From contig CALNXK010000016.1 in the NCBI GenBank assembly GCA_942486035.1, positions 2,133,501 through 2,197,500 on the forward strand: 64,000 nt of DNA, given 5' to 3'. Positions 26,201 to 38,500 of this stretch are shown here, piece by piece. Origin of the DNA: Porites lobata. Taxonomy: Eukaryota; Cnidaria; Anthozoa; Scleractinia; Poritidae. Numbering within the stretch: position 1 is the first letter of the stretch; every line of letters begins with the position of its first letter. The notes under the pieces were generated by a model. That model was not told the DNA's origin. It searched no databases and was given only the letters and a program-made list of their open reading frames with translations. Made by a program: the position numbers and the translations under genes.

Positions 26201-29198
26201 TCTACAAATAAAGGAAGCAAATGAAACCAATGAACTCCACAATATCTCATTTCACTTCCCATGAAATAACATACAGGTACAATGTACCAGTACCACTGTC
26301 TGTCATAGAGGTAAAACGTTCCAAAATGACCTGATTCTGTACACTATGACTTCTCAGGCTTATCACCGACTGCAGAATCTTGCAGTTTGAAATTCTCACT
26401 TTCAGTGTTCAATATATACAGACTGAGACATATACACAGAGAAAGTACATGATTCTATATACCTGCCACAAAAGTTTTTTGAGAACAAAAGGTATGATAT
26501 TTTAATTTCAGAAGATTAATGAAGGCATTCCTAAGAGTTCAAAAACATCTAGCTAAAAGCTGAGACCCATTCATTACAAGACTGAACCTAACATTTTAAA
26601 AAATATATAATACCATATTCCCTTGAATAATAGTCATCCCTCAATAATTAATCGCCTCCCTCGAATAATCACCCCCTACCCCTCTTGCCATCTTCTCTTT
26701 CTTTTATAATACATGTAACTTCCCTGTTAAGTTGAAGAGGATTCTGATCCAGCAAAACTGATCAGTGACGATTCAAGCTCTGATGCAGAGGATATTGACA
26801 TTGAAATTTAACCACGGAAACAAATTTGGAACACTTAGAAAGCCCATGTTTAGTTTATTTGATGTGATCATTTTTTGATTTAATGGGAAAATAAACAAAA
26901 TATACAGGGCATGGCTTCCAGTGAGCAATATTTGAAATAATCGCCTTCCCTTTAAAAATCCCTCCCCTTTTGTGTGAAAAAAAATTGCCCTCGACTATTT
27001 TTTGAGGAAATTACAGTGCACTGAAAATCCAAATGAGATACATACAAAATCCATGCCTGGATGAAACTCAGAAAACGCACAGATATAAATAGTAATTGTG
27101 CAAAGGCCAACAAAGCTTCCCTCTTAGAAAACACGTGTGACTGCGAATCAATCACGGGTAATAAATAAAACCGCTCCCGAGACAATTAGGAGAGAACCCT
27201 CCAGCTATACAGCAAACAACTGTAGTTGCATATTTTGATCCTATTAAAATAAATTATGTTAAATTGAATAAAATATTTTGTCTTTGAACTGAGAGTAAAA
27301 AGAAGAGGTTCACCTGAGCCAGTAACTTGCAAAGCATGACTTTCATCAGGAACTGAAGAAACATCATCTGTAGAAAGAAATTAACTTTACAAACTTTTCA
27401 CAGAACACTTTCTGAATTAATCAGTTATTGCAAAACAACATCATTGAAATTTGCATGGCATCACCACTGACCAAAAATTTCATGACAACCAGACAAAGTG
27501 TACAGCCACAGTATTTACGAATTATCAAAAAGTATTGACAGTTACAGAGCCGAAATTTTTTTCCAAACAAAATTTATTTCCATACGTGTATGATGTGCAT
27601 CATTGATACATCACTGTCTACCACCAACACTTTCTAAGCAAAGCAGCATGAAAAATTGACGAAATCAGAGGGTAAGAGTGCTCCATTACCCACAAGTCTT
27701 GACTGCTTGTTATGAATTAAAATTTTTTCCTTCACTCAGGGTATTCAGTTACGATGCCAACAAGCACTGGAAACAGCGAAATCACCCCAATCCAACCTGC
27801 AGGTATTAATTTTGTTTGTTTTTTTTGCATGGTGAGGTAAGATCACAACACATTTTTATTCTTTTCAAAGAAAGACAAATAAAAATTAACCCACAGCATG
27901 CAACCTACGAAAATGGTATCATCTCCAAACAAAAAAAATTCCAACAAGTAAAATAATGTAATAGTCGCCACCTACATGTAGTATTAACTGGAGATATTAA
28001 GTGCCTTCAAACATAGCATTTTACACCTTCAAGACAAAGCTCCATCTGGTCAAGGCCAAAATGACGACAAAATCACAACACAAAAGATTTTGAAATGTTT
28101 TGCAATCACTGCTGTAGGCTTGAGGTTTAAATTATTTATCTAATCTATAAGTGGTGTTCGGCGAAAAGAATTCTAAATAATTAGGCCTACACAGGACCCA
28201 TGTAGATGTGTATACATGGGTTGCTAAGATCCTCAAATATGTCACACCAGCATGTCAGAAAAGGATAAGTGACTGAAATATGTCATTGATGACCTGAACT
28301 TTGTCTTGTTTACTTAATGCTATAACAGCTGTTTTGTAACATCCAAACAAACAATTATTATCTCGAGGATGCAGGTCTTTTTTACCATTCTAGGAGCTGG
28401 TACAACAAGGCCAGTGAATAAGTCTACATGATAAGCTCTTGGAAAATATGGTGGAAGCCTAGGCCATAGAAATCAGTCACTTAAGTCGTTCACACCTCAT
28501 TAATGATCGGAAACAACAAAGAATAAACAAACCTTTTGCCAGATTAACTCCTGTTCTCGCCATAACCAGTTTAAAATTCAGCTCTGCAAAACGAAGAAAA
28601 CGGTAGTACTTAACAATTATTACATCAGCCCCCCCTCTTAGAAGATTAACTTGTATAATGTGAGCTCAAAATATACAGACAGCTTAAATTCCTCCGTGCA
28701 AAAATCGTAACACACAACTTCGTAACCCTACTTCAACTCTACTGTATTTCCCATTGTATTTTTTTAAAACTTTGAAAATCAAATGCCGGGCTTTGAACCA
28801 AGATCTAAAGGTTATCACAGACCTATCTCACCTTTGTTTTCAGCTTTTAAACGTTCTATTTCGTTGTGTAAATTTGTTAGCGTTTCGGCATGTTGGGTAC
28901 GCAGGTAGTCTATTCGTTTCTCTATATTTTCTATCCTTTGAGCTCCATCCAGTTCGTGGCCTCGAGAAGGCGCAGAAACAATCCTTCCTGGGAGATTTGC
29001 TTTTCCTTTCGATTTATCCTCCCCGATTTCGTCCATTTCCTCCCTTATTGATTTTATAGGCTGTAAGCGGTCACGAATTATCGGACGTGGAGGCTTTCTC
29101 CTTCCCAAAGAGTTTCTAGACCAAGAGGGAAGGTTTTGAAGAGGAGGAAGGTTAGAAGATTGCGTAGGAACCTTTGACATAGCTTGTAGTGACTGCAT
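14583..29198 (-). CDS. CCDC74: CCDC74-like coiled-coil protein, complete
   Basis: Seven coding exons in transcript order: 28832-29198, 28533-28583, 27314-27367, 26051-26201, 17078-17435, 16547-16659, 14583-14724. Phases match at every join; total 1236 nt, 411 aa plus TGA. Exon 1 has a coiled coil (RIENIEKRIDYLRTQHAETL then HNEIERLKAENK) and exon 2 continues ELNFKLVMARTG, matching the human CCDC74 pattern of a Q-H-E-LH-EIE-LK-ENK helix followed by YKLIM. The C-terminal part (VECKAIIKHQQETNKRQEQE, then LSKLKSDL, then YVSESVSLPVLRPNG and ADRKRRQQAVVR) matches the second CCDC74 block. Human CCDC74A is about 378 aa, so the length fits. The family is linked to the mitotic spindle and centrosome. 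The middle exons are low-complexity and poorly conserved. Intron 4 (about 8.6 kb) is swollen by duplications and a 4.9-kb transposon. Confidence 0.88.
15770..16090. repeat. Diverged repeat with GCCCGGATTT/GCGGATT motifs
   Basis: TTTGCCCGGTTTCGGATTC and TTTTGCCCGGATTTCAGACT recur, with several GCGGATT words and a GATCGGCGGATTTGTATACC end. Probably an old dispersed repeat in a CCDC74 intron. The family is not recognised. Confidence 0.35.
17896..19275. repeat. Local segmental duplication, 345-bp unit plus partial copy
   Basis: 17896-18240 and 18932-19275 are near-identical (offset about 1036). Shared words include CAACAGCTCGGCAGCATAAA and CCACCAACATCCTTCAAAAT. A rearranged partial copy lies at 18283-18556. 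Each full copy holds the same 62-codon open frame, which I take as chance. All are in CCDC74 intron 4. Confidence 0.8.
18608..18932. repeat. Duplicate of the CCDC74 exon 4 edge and adjoining intron
   Basis: This segment is a diverged copy of 20814-20959 joined to 25880-26064. Its right end carries CCAATCACACCTTTTATTTC, the donor site and last 14 bases of CCDC74 exon 4 (26051-26201), so it was copied from the real exon border. It lacks the 4.92-kb element and keeps a single TTAA at 18753-18756. Confidence 0.8.
19490..20087. mobile_element. piggyBac-type non-autonomous element, 598 bp
   Basis: Flanked by TTAA on both sides (19486-19489 and 20088-20091). Inverted ends are CCCATTCGCTCCTGGAG and (reverse complement of the right) CCCATTCGCCCCTGAAC. 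A TTAA duplication plus termini starting CCC is the classic piggyBac arrangement. No transposase; the inside has a pyrimidine-rich tract. Intronic in CCDC74. The sequence at 5150-5730 is a decayed relative. Confidence 0.75.
20460..20525. repeat. AAT microsatellite
   Basis: About 20 mostly perfect AAT/AAC triplets in CCDC74 intron 4. Confidence 0.8.
21570..21668 (-). other. TIR-encoded mini frame ending at a donor-like site
   Basis: In the left TIR, an ATG opens 26 codons (MDFVTQTDATEVGNNFPCRK, then NVLQAM) running to ATG|GTGAGT, a strong donor-like site; unspliced it stops 6 codons later. The right TIR has the same frame at about 25178-25250 on the plus strand, but its ATG has become ATA. 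Both read outward. This could be a trapped first exon of a host or transposon gene, or chance. Confidence 0.25.
22857..23400. repeat. Repeated GGTGGTCGTTTA-type sequence inside the element
   Basis: Words such as GGAGGTGGTCGTTTAGAAG, GAAGGTGGTCGTTTACTGGA, GTACCTCCAGTAAGCGACC and GGAGGTTCGACTGT recur. I remember this motif set from a dispersed repeat in marine invertebrates. It lies in the centre of the 4.92-kb element, so it was inserted there or carried along. Confidence 0.5.
24502..24530 (+). other. G-rich tract with quadruplex pattern
   Basis: Six or so runs of four to five G separated by single A (AGGGGAGGGGGAGGGGG and on). It fits a G-quadruplex pattern and lies in the centre of the 4.92-kb element. 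Confidence 0.5.
26620..27015 (+). mobile_element. Deletion derivative of a pogo/Tigger-like transposon
   Basis: Edges carry related CCCTTGAATAATAGTC / GACTATTTTTTGAGG sequence and repeated CCTCGAATAATC motifs. Inside, 26732-26812 translates as EEDSDPAKLISDDSSSDAED then IDIEI and a stop, the acidic serine-rich tail typical of pogo/Tigger transposases. No catalytic domain is left. It lies in CCDC74 intron 3. Confidence 0.5.
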
Positions 29199-29625
29199 TG
29201 CCTCGAAGCTTGTCCGTTATTTACAGCTGCGCCAAATTTTTAAGCCACCAACCAAGTTTCCGTGAACATTGGCTATAGCCGAAAATGTGACAATGTGAAA
29301 GCTATTGTATGACACAGATCGTTCAATTCGGCGATCATTTTTCCTTTGTATGCTACTATCGATCACTTAACATTATCGAGTTTACTTTCTCCAGTAAGCT
29401 GAAGCAGAAATAACGCCGATCGTGACAAGCCAGATGTCGTTGTGCGTCCGTGATGGCCGATCAGAAAACTCGAGCTGTTATCAAGAACCAAACACGCATG
29501 ACTACTAAATCCGGTTGCCATGGTGAACCAAAGGCGGCCGCGGATACGTAAGAACCATGCAGAGAGATCAAGAGCCAAGAAATCGACTACTGTCTTATAG
29601 ATTGAAAAAGGCCACAACCTTGCAG
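29199..29625. other. Upstream region of the CCDC74-like gene
   Basis: Between the CCDC74 ATG and the foldback element. It should contain the promoter of the minus-strand gene. A GC-richer patch (GGCGGCCGCGGATACG, about 29532-29547) stands out, but I could not assign a start site. Confidence 0.3.
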
Positions 29626-29634
29626 AGAAGATTG

Positions 29635-29713
29635 GGCTTATTGTAGTTTGCGAAACGCAATGGAGCGAAACGAAATGAAACGAAACGAAATGGAACGAAA
29701 CGAAATGAAAATC

Positions 29714-29745
<32 letters not shown>

Positions 29746-29757
29746 GAAATGGAAATC

Positions 29758-29789
<32 letters not shown>

Positions 29790-29797
29790 GAAATGAG

Positions 29798-29833
<36 letters not shown>

Positions 29834-29841
29834 GAAATGAG

Positions 29842-29899
<58 letters not shown>

Positions 29900-31247
29900 G
29901 AAATGAGAATTTGTAGATTGCGAAATGAACATCTGTCGTTTGCGAAATGAAAATCTGTAGTTTGCGAAATGAAAATCCTCTGGAGAGTGCCGACTTCAAA
30001 TTCAGCGTGAACAACGGAAGGAACAACGGAGCAGAAGGAACATCGCTTAGCACAGCGAAGGCAACGCCGACAACAAGAGACAGAGGAACTGAGAGGAATA
30101 GGAGATTGGAATCAGAGGCACTATGATCGTTTTACACTGTCGAAAACCCAGACTTCTTAGTTTGCCGGTTTCCCCGCCGATATATGGATCAAAGTCTGCA
30201 AAGTTCCAGCTCTGTATTACGGCCCGAAGAATAATAATTTTCGGGCGAACTGCACCGGGCCATATTTGTTCTTTGTTTTTTTTTCTTTTTCTAAATCCGG
30301 ACGCAGAAATAATGCTAAATCTGCTTTTCAATACACTGTTAACAATAACACCACATAATACGCAAAAAAGAAGAAGAAGAAAAGAAAGAACAACGTATGA
30401 ACCTTTAAGACGATATTCGCGGTGGGTCACCCATCCCGTTCGTAACCCCGACCGACAGGGCTTAACTTGAGCGTCTTAGCTTAAGTTAAATTTTTCTGGG
30501 CGAAACAGCTTTTTTGGGGGAATTTTCTGTTTAGAATATCCCAGTAGACGCAACGAGAATAGACTACGAGTAGTCCGCCATTTTTCCTACAACTACAGAT
30601 TTTCATTTCGTAAACTACAGAATCTGTAGTTTGCGAAATGACAGTCTGTAGTTTACGAAATGACAATTTACTTTCTCGTTGCGTCTACTCGGATATTCTA
30701 AACAGAAAATTCCCCGCAAAAGGCAGTTTCGCCCAGAAAAATTTAACTTATGCTCAGGCGTCAAGTTAAGCCCTGTCGGTCGGGGTAACGAACGGGATGG
30801 GTGACCCACCGCGAATATCGTCCTAAAGGTCCATACGTTGTTCTTTCTTTTCTTCTTCTTCTTCTTTTTTGCGTTTTATGTGGTGTTATTGTTAACAATG
30901 TATTGAAAAGCAGATTTAGCATTATTCTGCGTCCGGATTTAGAACTGAGAAAAAAAGAAAGAACAAATATGGCCCGGTGCAGTTCGCCCGAAAATTGTTA
31001 TTCTTCGGGCCGTAATACAGAGCTGGAACTTTGCAGACTTTGATCTATATATCGGCGGGGAAACCAGCAAACTAAGAAATCTGGGTTTTCGACAGTGTAA
31101 AACGATCATAATGCCTCTGATTCCAATCTCCTATTCCTCTGTCTCTTGTTGTCGGCGTTGCCTTCGCTGTGCCAAGCGATGTTCCTTCTGCATCCGCGGT
31201 TTCTTGTTGACGTCTTTCTCCTTCGTTCTGCGGAGGATTTTCATTTC

Positions 31248-31283
<36 letters not shown>

Positions 31284-31302
31284 CTCATTTCGCAAACTAC
31301 AG

Positions 31303-31342
<40 letters not shown>

Positions 31343-31387
31343 TCCATTTCGTTTCGCTCCATTTCGTTTCGCAAACTACAGTAAGCC
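29635..31387. mobile_element. Foldback transposon with tandem-repeat termini and 9-bp target duplication
   Basis: A 1753-bp near-palindrome centred near 30617. The outer parts are tandem arrays of a 22-bp unit beginning TGTAGTTTGCGAAATG (about a dozen copies at 29640-29985, about five inverted copies at 31241-31385). The inner arms (about 29986-30600 and 30630-31240) are long inverted repeats with shared blocks such as CCCTGTCGGTCGGGG. Outermost bases GGCTTA / TAAGCC are inverted. Perfect direct repeats AGAAGATTG flank it (29626-29634 and 31388-31396). Foldback elements such as Drosophila FB have this architecture and 9-bp duplications. Long open frames across the arrays are translations of the repeat, not genes. 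It lies between CCDC74 and TADA2A. Confidence 0.85.
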
Positions 31388-31837
31388 AGAAGATTGCCAT
31401 TCGCAACCCATTTCTATTATTACTACTCTTGTGTCAATTTTACAAATGTACTGCTTTCATGCTAAAGACATTATAACAGCTTTCTGTTTCTACCCTTTAG
31501 AAGGGCGGCTTGACCGTCCGAAATTTCCGGCAAACACTCAGTCACTTTTATCTTTGCATGCAGCCTGGAGAGTGGTAAAGACAGTTAATAAAAAGGACTC
31601 CTTATCCTAACCTAGCCTGGCCGCCTCTTCAGGCTTCTGTATTGCCTCTTTGAGCTCCCTATAAAAGAGTAAAGTGATCTGCAAAGCTATTTTCATCCAC
31701 AGGGCTACCCAACATTACTAAAGAAAAAACGAATTTTCTAATGTCACTCCTCGAAACATCACTTTTTATTTTATCCCAAAACCTACTTCATGCATATTGA
31801 ATCTGTTGTCGTTTTCAAATTGCAACGTCGATGCAGT

Positions 31838-31964
31838 TAGCCTGAAATTCATCCGATTGCTTCGAGTCGTTTTCTCCTCTCAACAACGGCATCAACGGCC
31901 GGTCGATTCAGACGTTACTGAGGGAGTAATAACGACTCGAAGTAATCGGATGAAATTCAGGCTA
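31838..31964. mobile_element. 127-bp MITE with 9-bp target duplication
   Basis: Inverted arms TAGCCTGAAATTCATCCGAT and (reverse complement) the same, continuing through CTTCGAGTCGTT, around a 50-bp loop. CGATGCAGT is repeated exactly on both sides (31829-31837, 31965-31973). The 9-bp duplication suggests a Mutator-like source. Confidence 0.85.
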
Positions 31965-32041
31965 CGATGCAGTCCGCATTTAATCAAATAAGCGTCGCAT
32001 TAGCCACCAGGCCATTCATGCTAGACTAGCTCACAGCACGA

Positions 32042-32105
32042 TAACCTGCGATCAGGCGAATTTTTTTTTTTGGGGGAAAAAAAACAATCGCCTGATTGCA
32101 GGTTA
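32042..32105. mobile_element. 64-bp hairpin element with 9-bp target duplication
   Basis: Arms TAACCTGCGATCAGGCGA and TCGCCTGATTGCAGGTTA (one mismatch) flank a T/G/A-rich loop. ACAGCACGA precedes it and ACAGCCCGA follows (8 of 9 identical). One of the smallest self-folding insertions in the window. Confidence 0.7.
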
Positions 32106-32588
32106 ACAGCCCGAGGAAAAGGGTAGGAACTGCCTCCAGCTATAACTGCGAGGAATTTACAGGAATCTTAAATATACCGATTTCAGTTAATGTCTGAATC
32201 AATATGAAAGGGATAGAACAGATGCGAGACTAAATCAGCAAATATTAGCCCGACACGTTTTTATCAGGGTTTTAAACTACAAACCTCCACGCACAGCTTA
32301 TTAATACTGAGTTGGGGTCTTATGAACGGCTTTAACTGGTCTTTACTATGTTCACTTTTGCAGTACAAGGCTGTGTTTAAATGTACAAGTAAATGTTTAG
32401 AACTTTCAAAAAGTTTTAAAATATGGCTATGCATATTGAAAACCGAAGAATATCACTGTGATGCCGATGCCCTTTTGTAAACGGTCGTTGCCATTTTTGA
32501 CGGGACGTCCATTTTAAGAACACTTGTGGTACGAAAAGTTACCGTGATTCTCGAAAAAAATTACTCCAAAATCGTTTTACTTTCTGAG

Positions 32589-35500
32589 TTATCCATCGGG
32601 TTGTTTAATCCAGCCTTGCTCTAAAAAGAAGTTATACATCTTTCTAGTCTTGTTGACATCAATGCGGATGAGTGTGCGGGCTTGGGCGAGTCTCAGGAAT
32701 CCCTGCTTCTCGTATTCCTTTATTAGGGTAGATTTGTAGCTCTGGTAATCTTGAGGCATCAACCGCAAATTGCTACATAACTGTACGAAGGGAGAAGAGA
32801 AGGGCAAATAAGACATTAATGAATGGGAGACAACGTACAGAGACTAAAAAGGTCGACTACGTGTGGCAGTCAAAAAGAAGTTCTTAATTTCCAATTCCCG
32901 CTTCGATTCTTCTTTCCTGGCACAGGATTGACTACCCTCTTGAACGAAAGCTAACCGCGCGGGTACCTCAAAAGAACCAAGCGGAAGGTGGCGGGTCCAA
33001 ATCCCGGCCGGAACTACACTCAGCCGGGGTCTTTAAATAAGTGAGGAGAATGCGCTACCTTTGTTCTAAAAACGATTAGACATTCCAGTCTTCTCGAATA
33101 AGGACGAAAAACCCTTGTCCTGCTGTCACAAATCGTTCACTGCTCTGATTCTTGTGGGACGTAAAAGAACCCACAAAGCTGTTCTTAAAGAGTAGGGGAC
33201 GTAAATACCGCCTAATAGGAGTGTGGTCAACATTAAACAAGAGTGTGTCTATGTGTGTACTGCTGTAGCAGGTCTACATAAGCTTTAAAGCTGTCTTATA
33301 TGTATAACATGCTTTATAAAAAAAATTAAATGCTGATGACGATGATGATGATAACAATTATGACGATGACGATGATGATGATTGTGATGAACGCTTAAGA
33401 CATAGATAAATCTGAGAAAGTACGTAGTCTTCTTCCTATTTTGGAATGTTTCGTGATGTAGCACGTTCCACCTTCCTGTTACCTTAATATCCTTCTCCTC
33501 ACCCTCTCTTCTCTCCATTCACACATCCAATAGCTTTCACACCCCTCTCCATTCTTATGAGTAACGTACCTCTCTTTCCATTGGTCGAAGTTGTTCCACG
33601 CCTGGAGTGCCACTGATGTCCAACCGAGCCGCAGGCTTACGACCTTACAATAGCGGAAAAAAAAAAAAACACAACGCTTAGTTCTAAGCAGGGACCTGTT
33701 TCAGGCCATAACAAACTTTTGTCACAGGTAGGAGATGAATTTTCAGGAGGCTCCTTAATTAAAGAATCAAAAGCTCTCGGTGCTTCCGCAAACAACTGCG
33801 TTTTGCTAAAACAAACTGGGCCAAGACGTTCGAAACCTGGTTGGTAACGGGTAATCCTGGTTCACAACAAACAAAACATTTGAATTGTTATGGTAACGAA
33901 AAGCGAATTTGCGCTCATCGCCTGTCCAACAACTCAGCCGTAATAAGTAACGTCGACCTGTAAGAGGTTGGACACCTCATGACGCCTACAAGATATGGCA
34001 TAAGCTTACAGTCTGGTGATTAGGGGAACAACGACTCATGTAGACTTCACAAGGGGTCCGACCAATCGTTGGTCGATGCTATTTTGTCGCACCCTTAACA
34101 CACGGCCTCAAACTGCCGTGTGGCACTAATTTAGCATGGTATCCTGAGAGTCGGAAAAGCTCAAGCACTTTGCTATCAATGTAATGCTTCGATAAATTTT
34201 CATTGCCGACTGAAAAACGGCAATTAAAAAAGGCATAGGTTCCTGGCTCCGAGATCGGAAAAACGGATACTTTCGGATACTACATTCTTCTCTTGAAATA
34301 GCAACGTGAAGAACATAAACGCCGAAGGCCTGCGAATGGCATAATTAGCATATGAAAACTTACCCAAACTGGGAAGAGGTATGGGAGCTAAGCTCTGCCC
34401 TGAATCTCTGCACAAAGAATGTTCAAAAAGAATTAAGACAACAGTGAATAACAGTCAATTTCGTTCTCTAGAGGAGCGTTTATACTGTAAAGGTTTATAA
34501 AGGATTATCTTTCTTGTTTCTGCGCTGGAGCGAATAGCGCGCTCGAGTACTGCAGTTAAAGTAATAATGTTCAGTCAGGAATGAAACCAACGTTTACCTT
34601 AAGAAAAGTAGACTATTTGATGCAAATCCATTAAAACAGAAGGGAAAATTGCGTACTCTAACAACGCCTTTTATGATTTATTACGGAGACTTAACGATCT
34701 GATTGAGATAAAAGGGTATTCCTTTGCATTCACCTGCCAGCTTGATTACGTGACCCTTACATTCTGACTGGTAACCCAGAAAAAAAAATACTAGACAACA
34801 TTTACAAACGTGTCGGAAACATCTCAATGCATCGCTAGCATACTTGTTTCGTCCGAGGATAGTTACCCGAAAGACTATGAGAGTTAATCCAGTGACTACA
34901 TTAGACATTTTCACGTTACCATGTTCCCACTAATGACAAAGCTTCAAAATCCGGCGGTATAAACCGCACTCGACCTACAAACCTCTGATTCTCTCTAACG
35001 AAGAGGAAGCGCTTTTTAACGCCAGCTTCTTTATCCTAGTCTCCATCAAGGACCTTGTATGTTTTGTCACGCAACGCTCCTTTCCAAGGGAGCGTAACGT
35101 TTCGAGACTATGAGCGACTGGGTAAGAGACTCTTTGATCCCACCATGGCAAGTTGATAAAACTAAATCTTTGTATTTCACCCCCTAACTGAACCCTTAAT
35201 TTATGTGTGACTTACATCAGAGCCTGTCTGTGTAGCCATGCTTGACAAGCTTTCTCGTCCTGTAAGAGACATATTCATAAAGTAAGACAGCTGATGTTAG
35301 ATCATGTTAGATCAAATTCTCAAACTCCCATGGTTCCGGCGCCGTCGCTGGTATTACCTGAATGTGAACAAGAGCGTCATCCAACATTTTTCTCCGTGTT
35401 TTGTCGTCTTCACGATGTTTGTTCAATCGCTCATAAACCTCTGCTCCTAAAATGAGAATTAAGAAAACAATCAGTTATCAGTTCCTGTTGTAACAGTCAA

Positions 35501-38500
35501 GCGTTACCCTCACTACATTACATATCTTATTAATGTGCGGTATCATACTCAGGTTCTGATCAAACCATGATCCCAAGTTCCTAACTGAAGTTACGGGAGC
35601 TATAATGCTCTCACCGACACTAAGACCATCAATGTTCATTTTAGCCAGTTGCTTTCTGGTGCCTCACCCAGATTACAGACCGAATTGGACGACACGAAGT
35701 TCTGATACCAATTAATCATAACTATAACAAAACTTATAATATTTTATGCTTTTTTAAATAAAAAAAGAGTCATTCCGAGAGTTTTTTTGCTAGTAGAGAA
35801 ATAAAAAAGCCATCTCTAATAACTTGGGCATGACGCGTACTGTCCTATTACACTGTCCTATTAGTGCTGAAATCAGGGCAGTTGATAGCCAATCAGATTT
35901 GAGAATTTTGTTATAGTTATGATTAAGATTGAGTATCTGTAAGGGAGGTATTTTTCTTAACAATCTGAAGATTTTTCAAAGGTCTCTTAGCTGTAATAAA
36001 GATTTACAAGCAATCTCTACACTTCATTGTTTAATTATTTCACTATTCAAGAGACAAACCTTTTCTCGTACAAATTCCTGCCGATCTGTATTCTTGTAAA
36101 CTAGTGACTTGTCTCTTGAGGAATTTTTCCACTATAAACAATTTTAAAACCTTAAATGTTCAGTCATTTACTGTAAATTAAATCTTCCCCAGGGGGCTCA
36201 CTTATTTGAAGCACGCTTGAGGGAAGGGGGGCCTTTTTGAGAGGGGGGTTAGGGGCTGGTCTTTTTTTACCTGTAAAGGTGGGGCGGGGACCGGTCATTT
36301 TGCTGGGGGTCATTTTCAAAATCTTGCTTGGTTTTGGGGGGTCGCTTTCAGATAAGGGAGCATTACATGCCTGGTGATTTAATGAATTTCATGAAAGTAG
36401 TACAAAGCAATCTGTTTTTAAGAGAGCAGTATAGGTAATATTGATTTGCGGGAAAGCTAAGACTACTACGAACAAAAAGCCTTCGACTTAGCTAGGAACT
36501 TCGGCATTATTTGTAGCGAGAATATTATCCTGCGTAGCTCGCACAGGTAAAAAACGACCAGCCCTTATTAAATTTAGCGAAACGGGTCACTATGCTGCTT
36601 TTTCAAACAACCAGGAGATAGCACCAATTCTCCATAAAAAAACTAGATGGCAGAGTGGAAAATCTAAACCATTTGAAGTTTGAGGTCATACAGCCGAAGA
36701 TAAAAAAAAAAAAGGAATCCAGACTTTCAGCAGGTAAATAAACCATACCGGATCAGTGTACATGAAGTGTTGCAGTCCTGATTAATTAATACCGTCTATC
36801 ATTTATTAATTTGGCTGTGAACAATTAGCAAGGAGGAGAAGAGTGCCTTATTAGAGAGGGCGGGGTGGGGGGGGCACTTAATAGAGGGTTTACAGTATAC
36901 ATGTACAAAATATACATAGCGGTTTACCCGTGTTTCCAAAAAGAAAACGAAAAGAAAACTTTAAAACACTGCACGTATTACTTACTCAGCAATCCTTGCA
37001 CAAACATTTCATGTTGTTCAGGTGAGAGGAGACGACAAAAGGGCCTAAGGCTCTCACGCAGATCCCTGTGTTAAAACCAAAAACGGATCCTCAGGCATTA
37101 AACTTGAATAACAAGCCTGACAAAACAGCTGAGACGACACCACTGTTTTTGCCGCAAAACGACTTCTGAGAAATGAGCGCAGAAATTCCATACCGATGAC
37201 ATGTCACTACCAAGATCTGGGTAGTGCTTCTGATTGGTTGAAGCAAGTTTCCCTCGTGGCAGGACCAATCACTGAGAAGTACTAGCCAGAACATCATCAT
37301 CATCAGTATGGAATGGAACACAAAGTGATTTAAAGCTCAAGCAGTTAAACCAGTTATAACAACTAAGCGTTATAAGAGCAAGTGTTGCGTGCATCAGGGA
37401 AATGCATGTTGCCAACAGGATATTTTTCCCACCACTGACTGGTACCACAAGATATAGCTAATCTCAAAGAGTCTCAGGTAGAATTACTGGTCATGTTGTT
37501 TCTTTGAGTGGAAAATGACAGTCTCATAACTATGGATAAATAACTGAAATTGCTGTCTTTCTTCTTTCCTTCTTGAAGAAGGGAGAAGATCTGTCACACC
37601 TCACATCCAAGGACAGGGTAAGGTCGCATTTCTCTAACGCGGGAAAACAAAACAAAGAGAAAAATCATACCTTTCTGCTTTTGATTGTCTCCTCTCTAAC
37701 ACTAAAATTCACAGGGAACAAGATGGGATTTAGACTCCGTGTTATTACAAACAACTGGACACTCCTAAAGAACACATTGTGTAATACAACTTGTACAAGC
37801 AAACAGAACATACTTTGCCATTTCTGTATGTTTATGAGTCCATATCTCCGTACAATTCTGCTGAGAGATTGAACAAAGCTCGGGTTATCCCATGCCTTTT
37901 TGAGAGAACACCATACACCAATTCTTAAATAACGTCATAAACTGAATGAAGATTCAACCAATGATTTGGTCTACATTGATCAGTCGATTCGTTTCGGACG
38001 TGAATCAGTAATGTTGGTCAAGTCAGCTGGGGAAGATGGATCAGTTAGGACACAGGCGGCCCAAGCTCGGTGCATAAATTATCGCGAGTATCGATACAAA
38101 GTCTTTAAATCGTTCGTAATATGCAAAACAGTATCGAAACTCACGGTAATTTATGTACCGAGCTTAGGCGGCCTCTGGTTGGGATTGTGACTCCATTTGA
38201 GTCCATTTTGAGCAAATGGGTCAGTCAAAAAATGTGCGCGTTTATGACGTACAAGGCAGTTTTATCGGAGAGGTATGCTGGGTGCACATTTCGGACAAGT
38301 TAGTCAGCTCTATATGCGCAGTTCAGGCATGTAGGTTTGTTGTGTCAGCTGTGGCAAATGGCTACGTTGGGGTGGCTTATTAAGTAGGACACAATGCATG
38401 GGGTAGTCTTTATATGGGTCAGTACGCTCAGATGGGACATATGGGGTCATTTCAGTCAACTGGATGAGTTGGAACAAATTGAAAGGAGATATAGGCCAAT

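Noticed and set aside
28754..29059. 101-codon plus-strand frame
   Set aside because: Antisense of the well-supported CCDC74 exon 1.
29363..30053. Long minus-strand open frames full of FISQTTDFHFANYRF-type repeats
   Set aside because: They are translations of the 22-bp tandem unit of the foldback element; the same peptide appears from the right array on the other strand. No start context or splice support.
31111..31610. Two overlapping plus-strand open frames of 121 and 154 codons
   Set aside because: Mostly the right arm and array of the same foldback element read in two frames.
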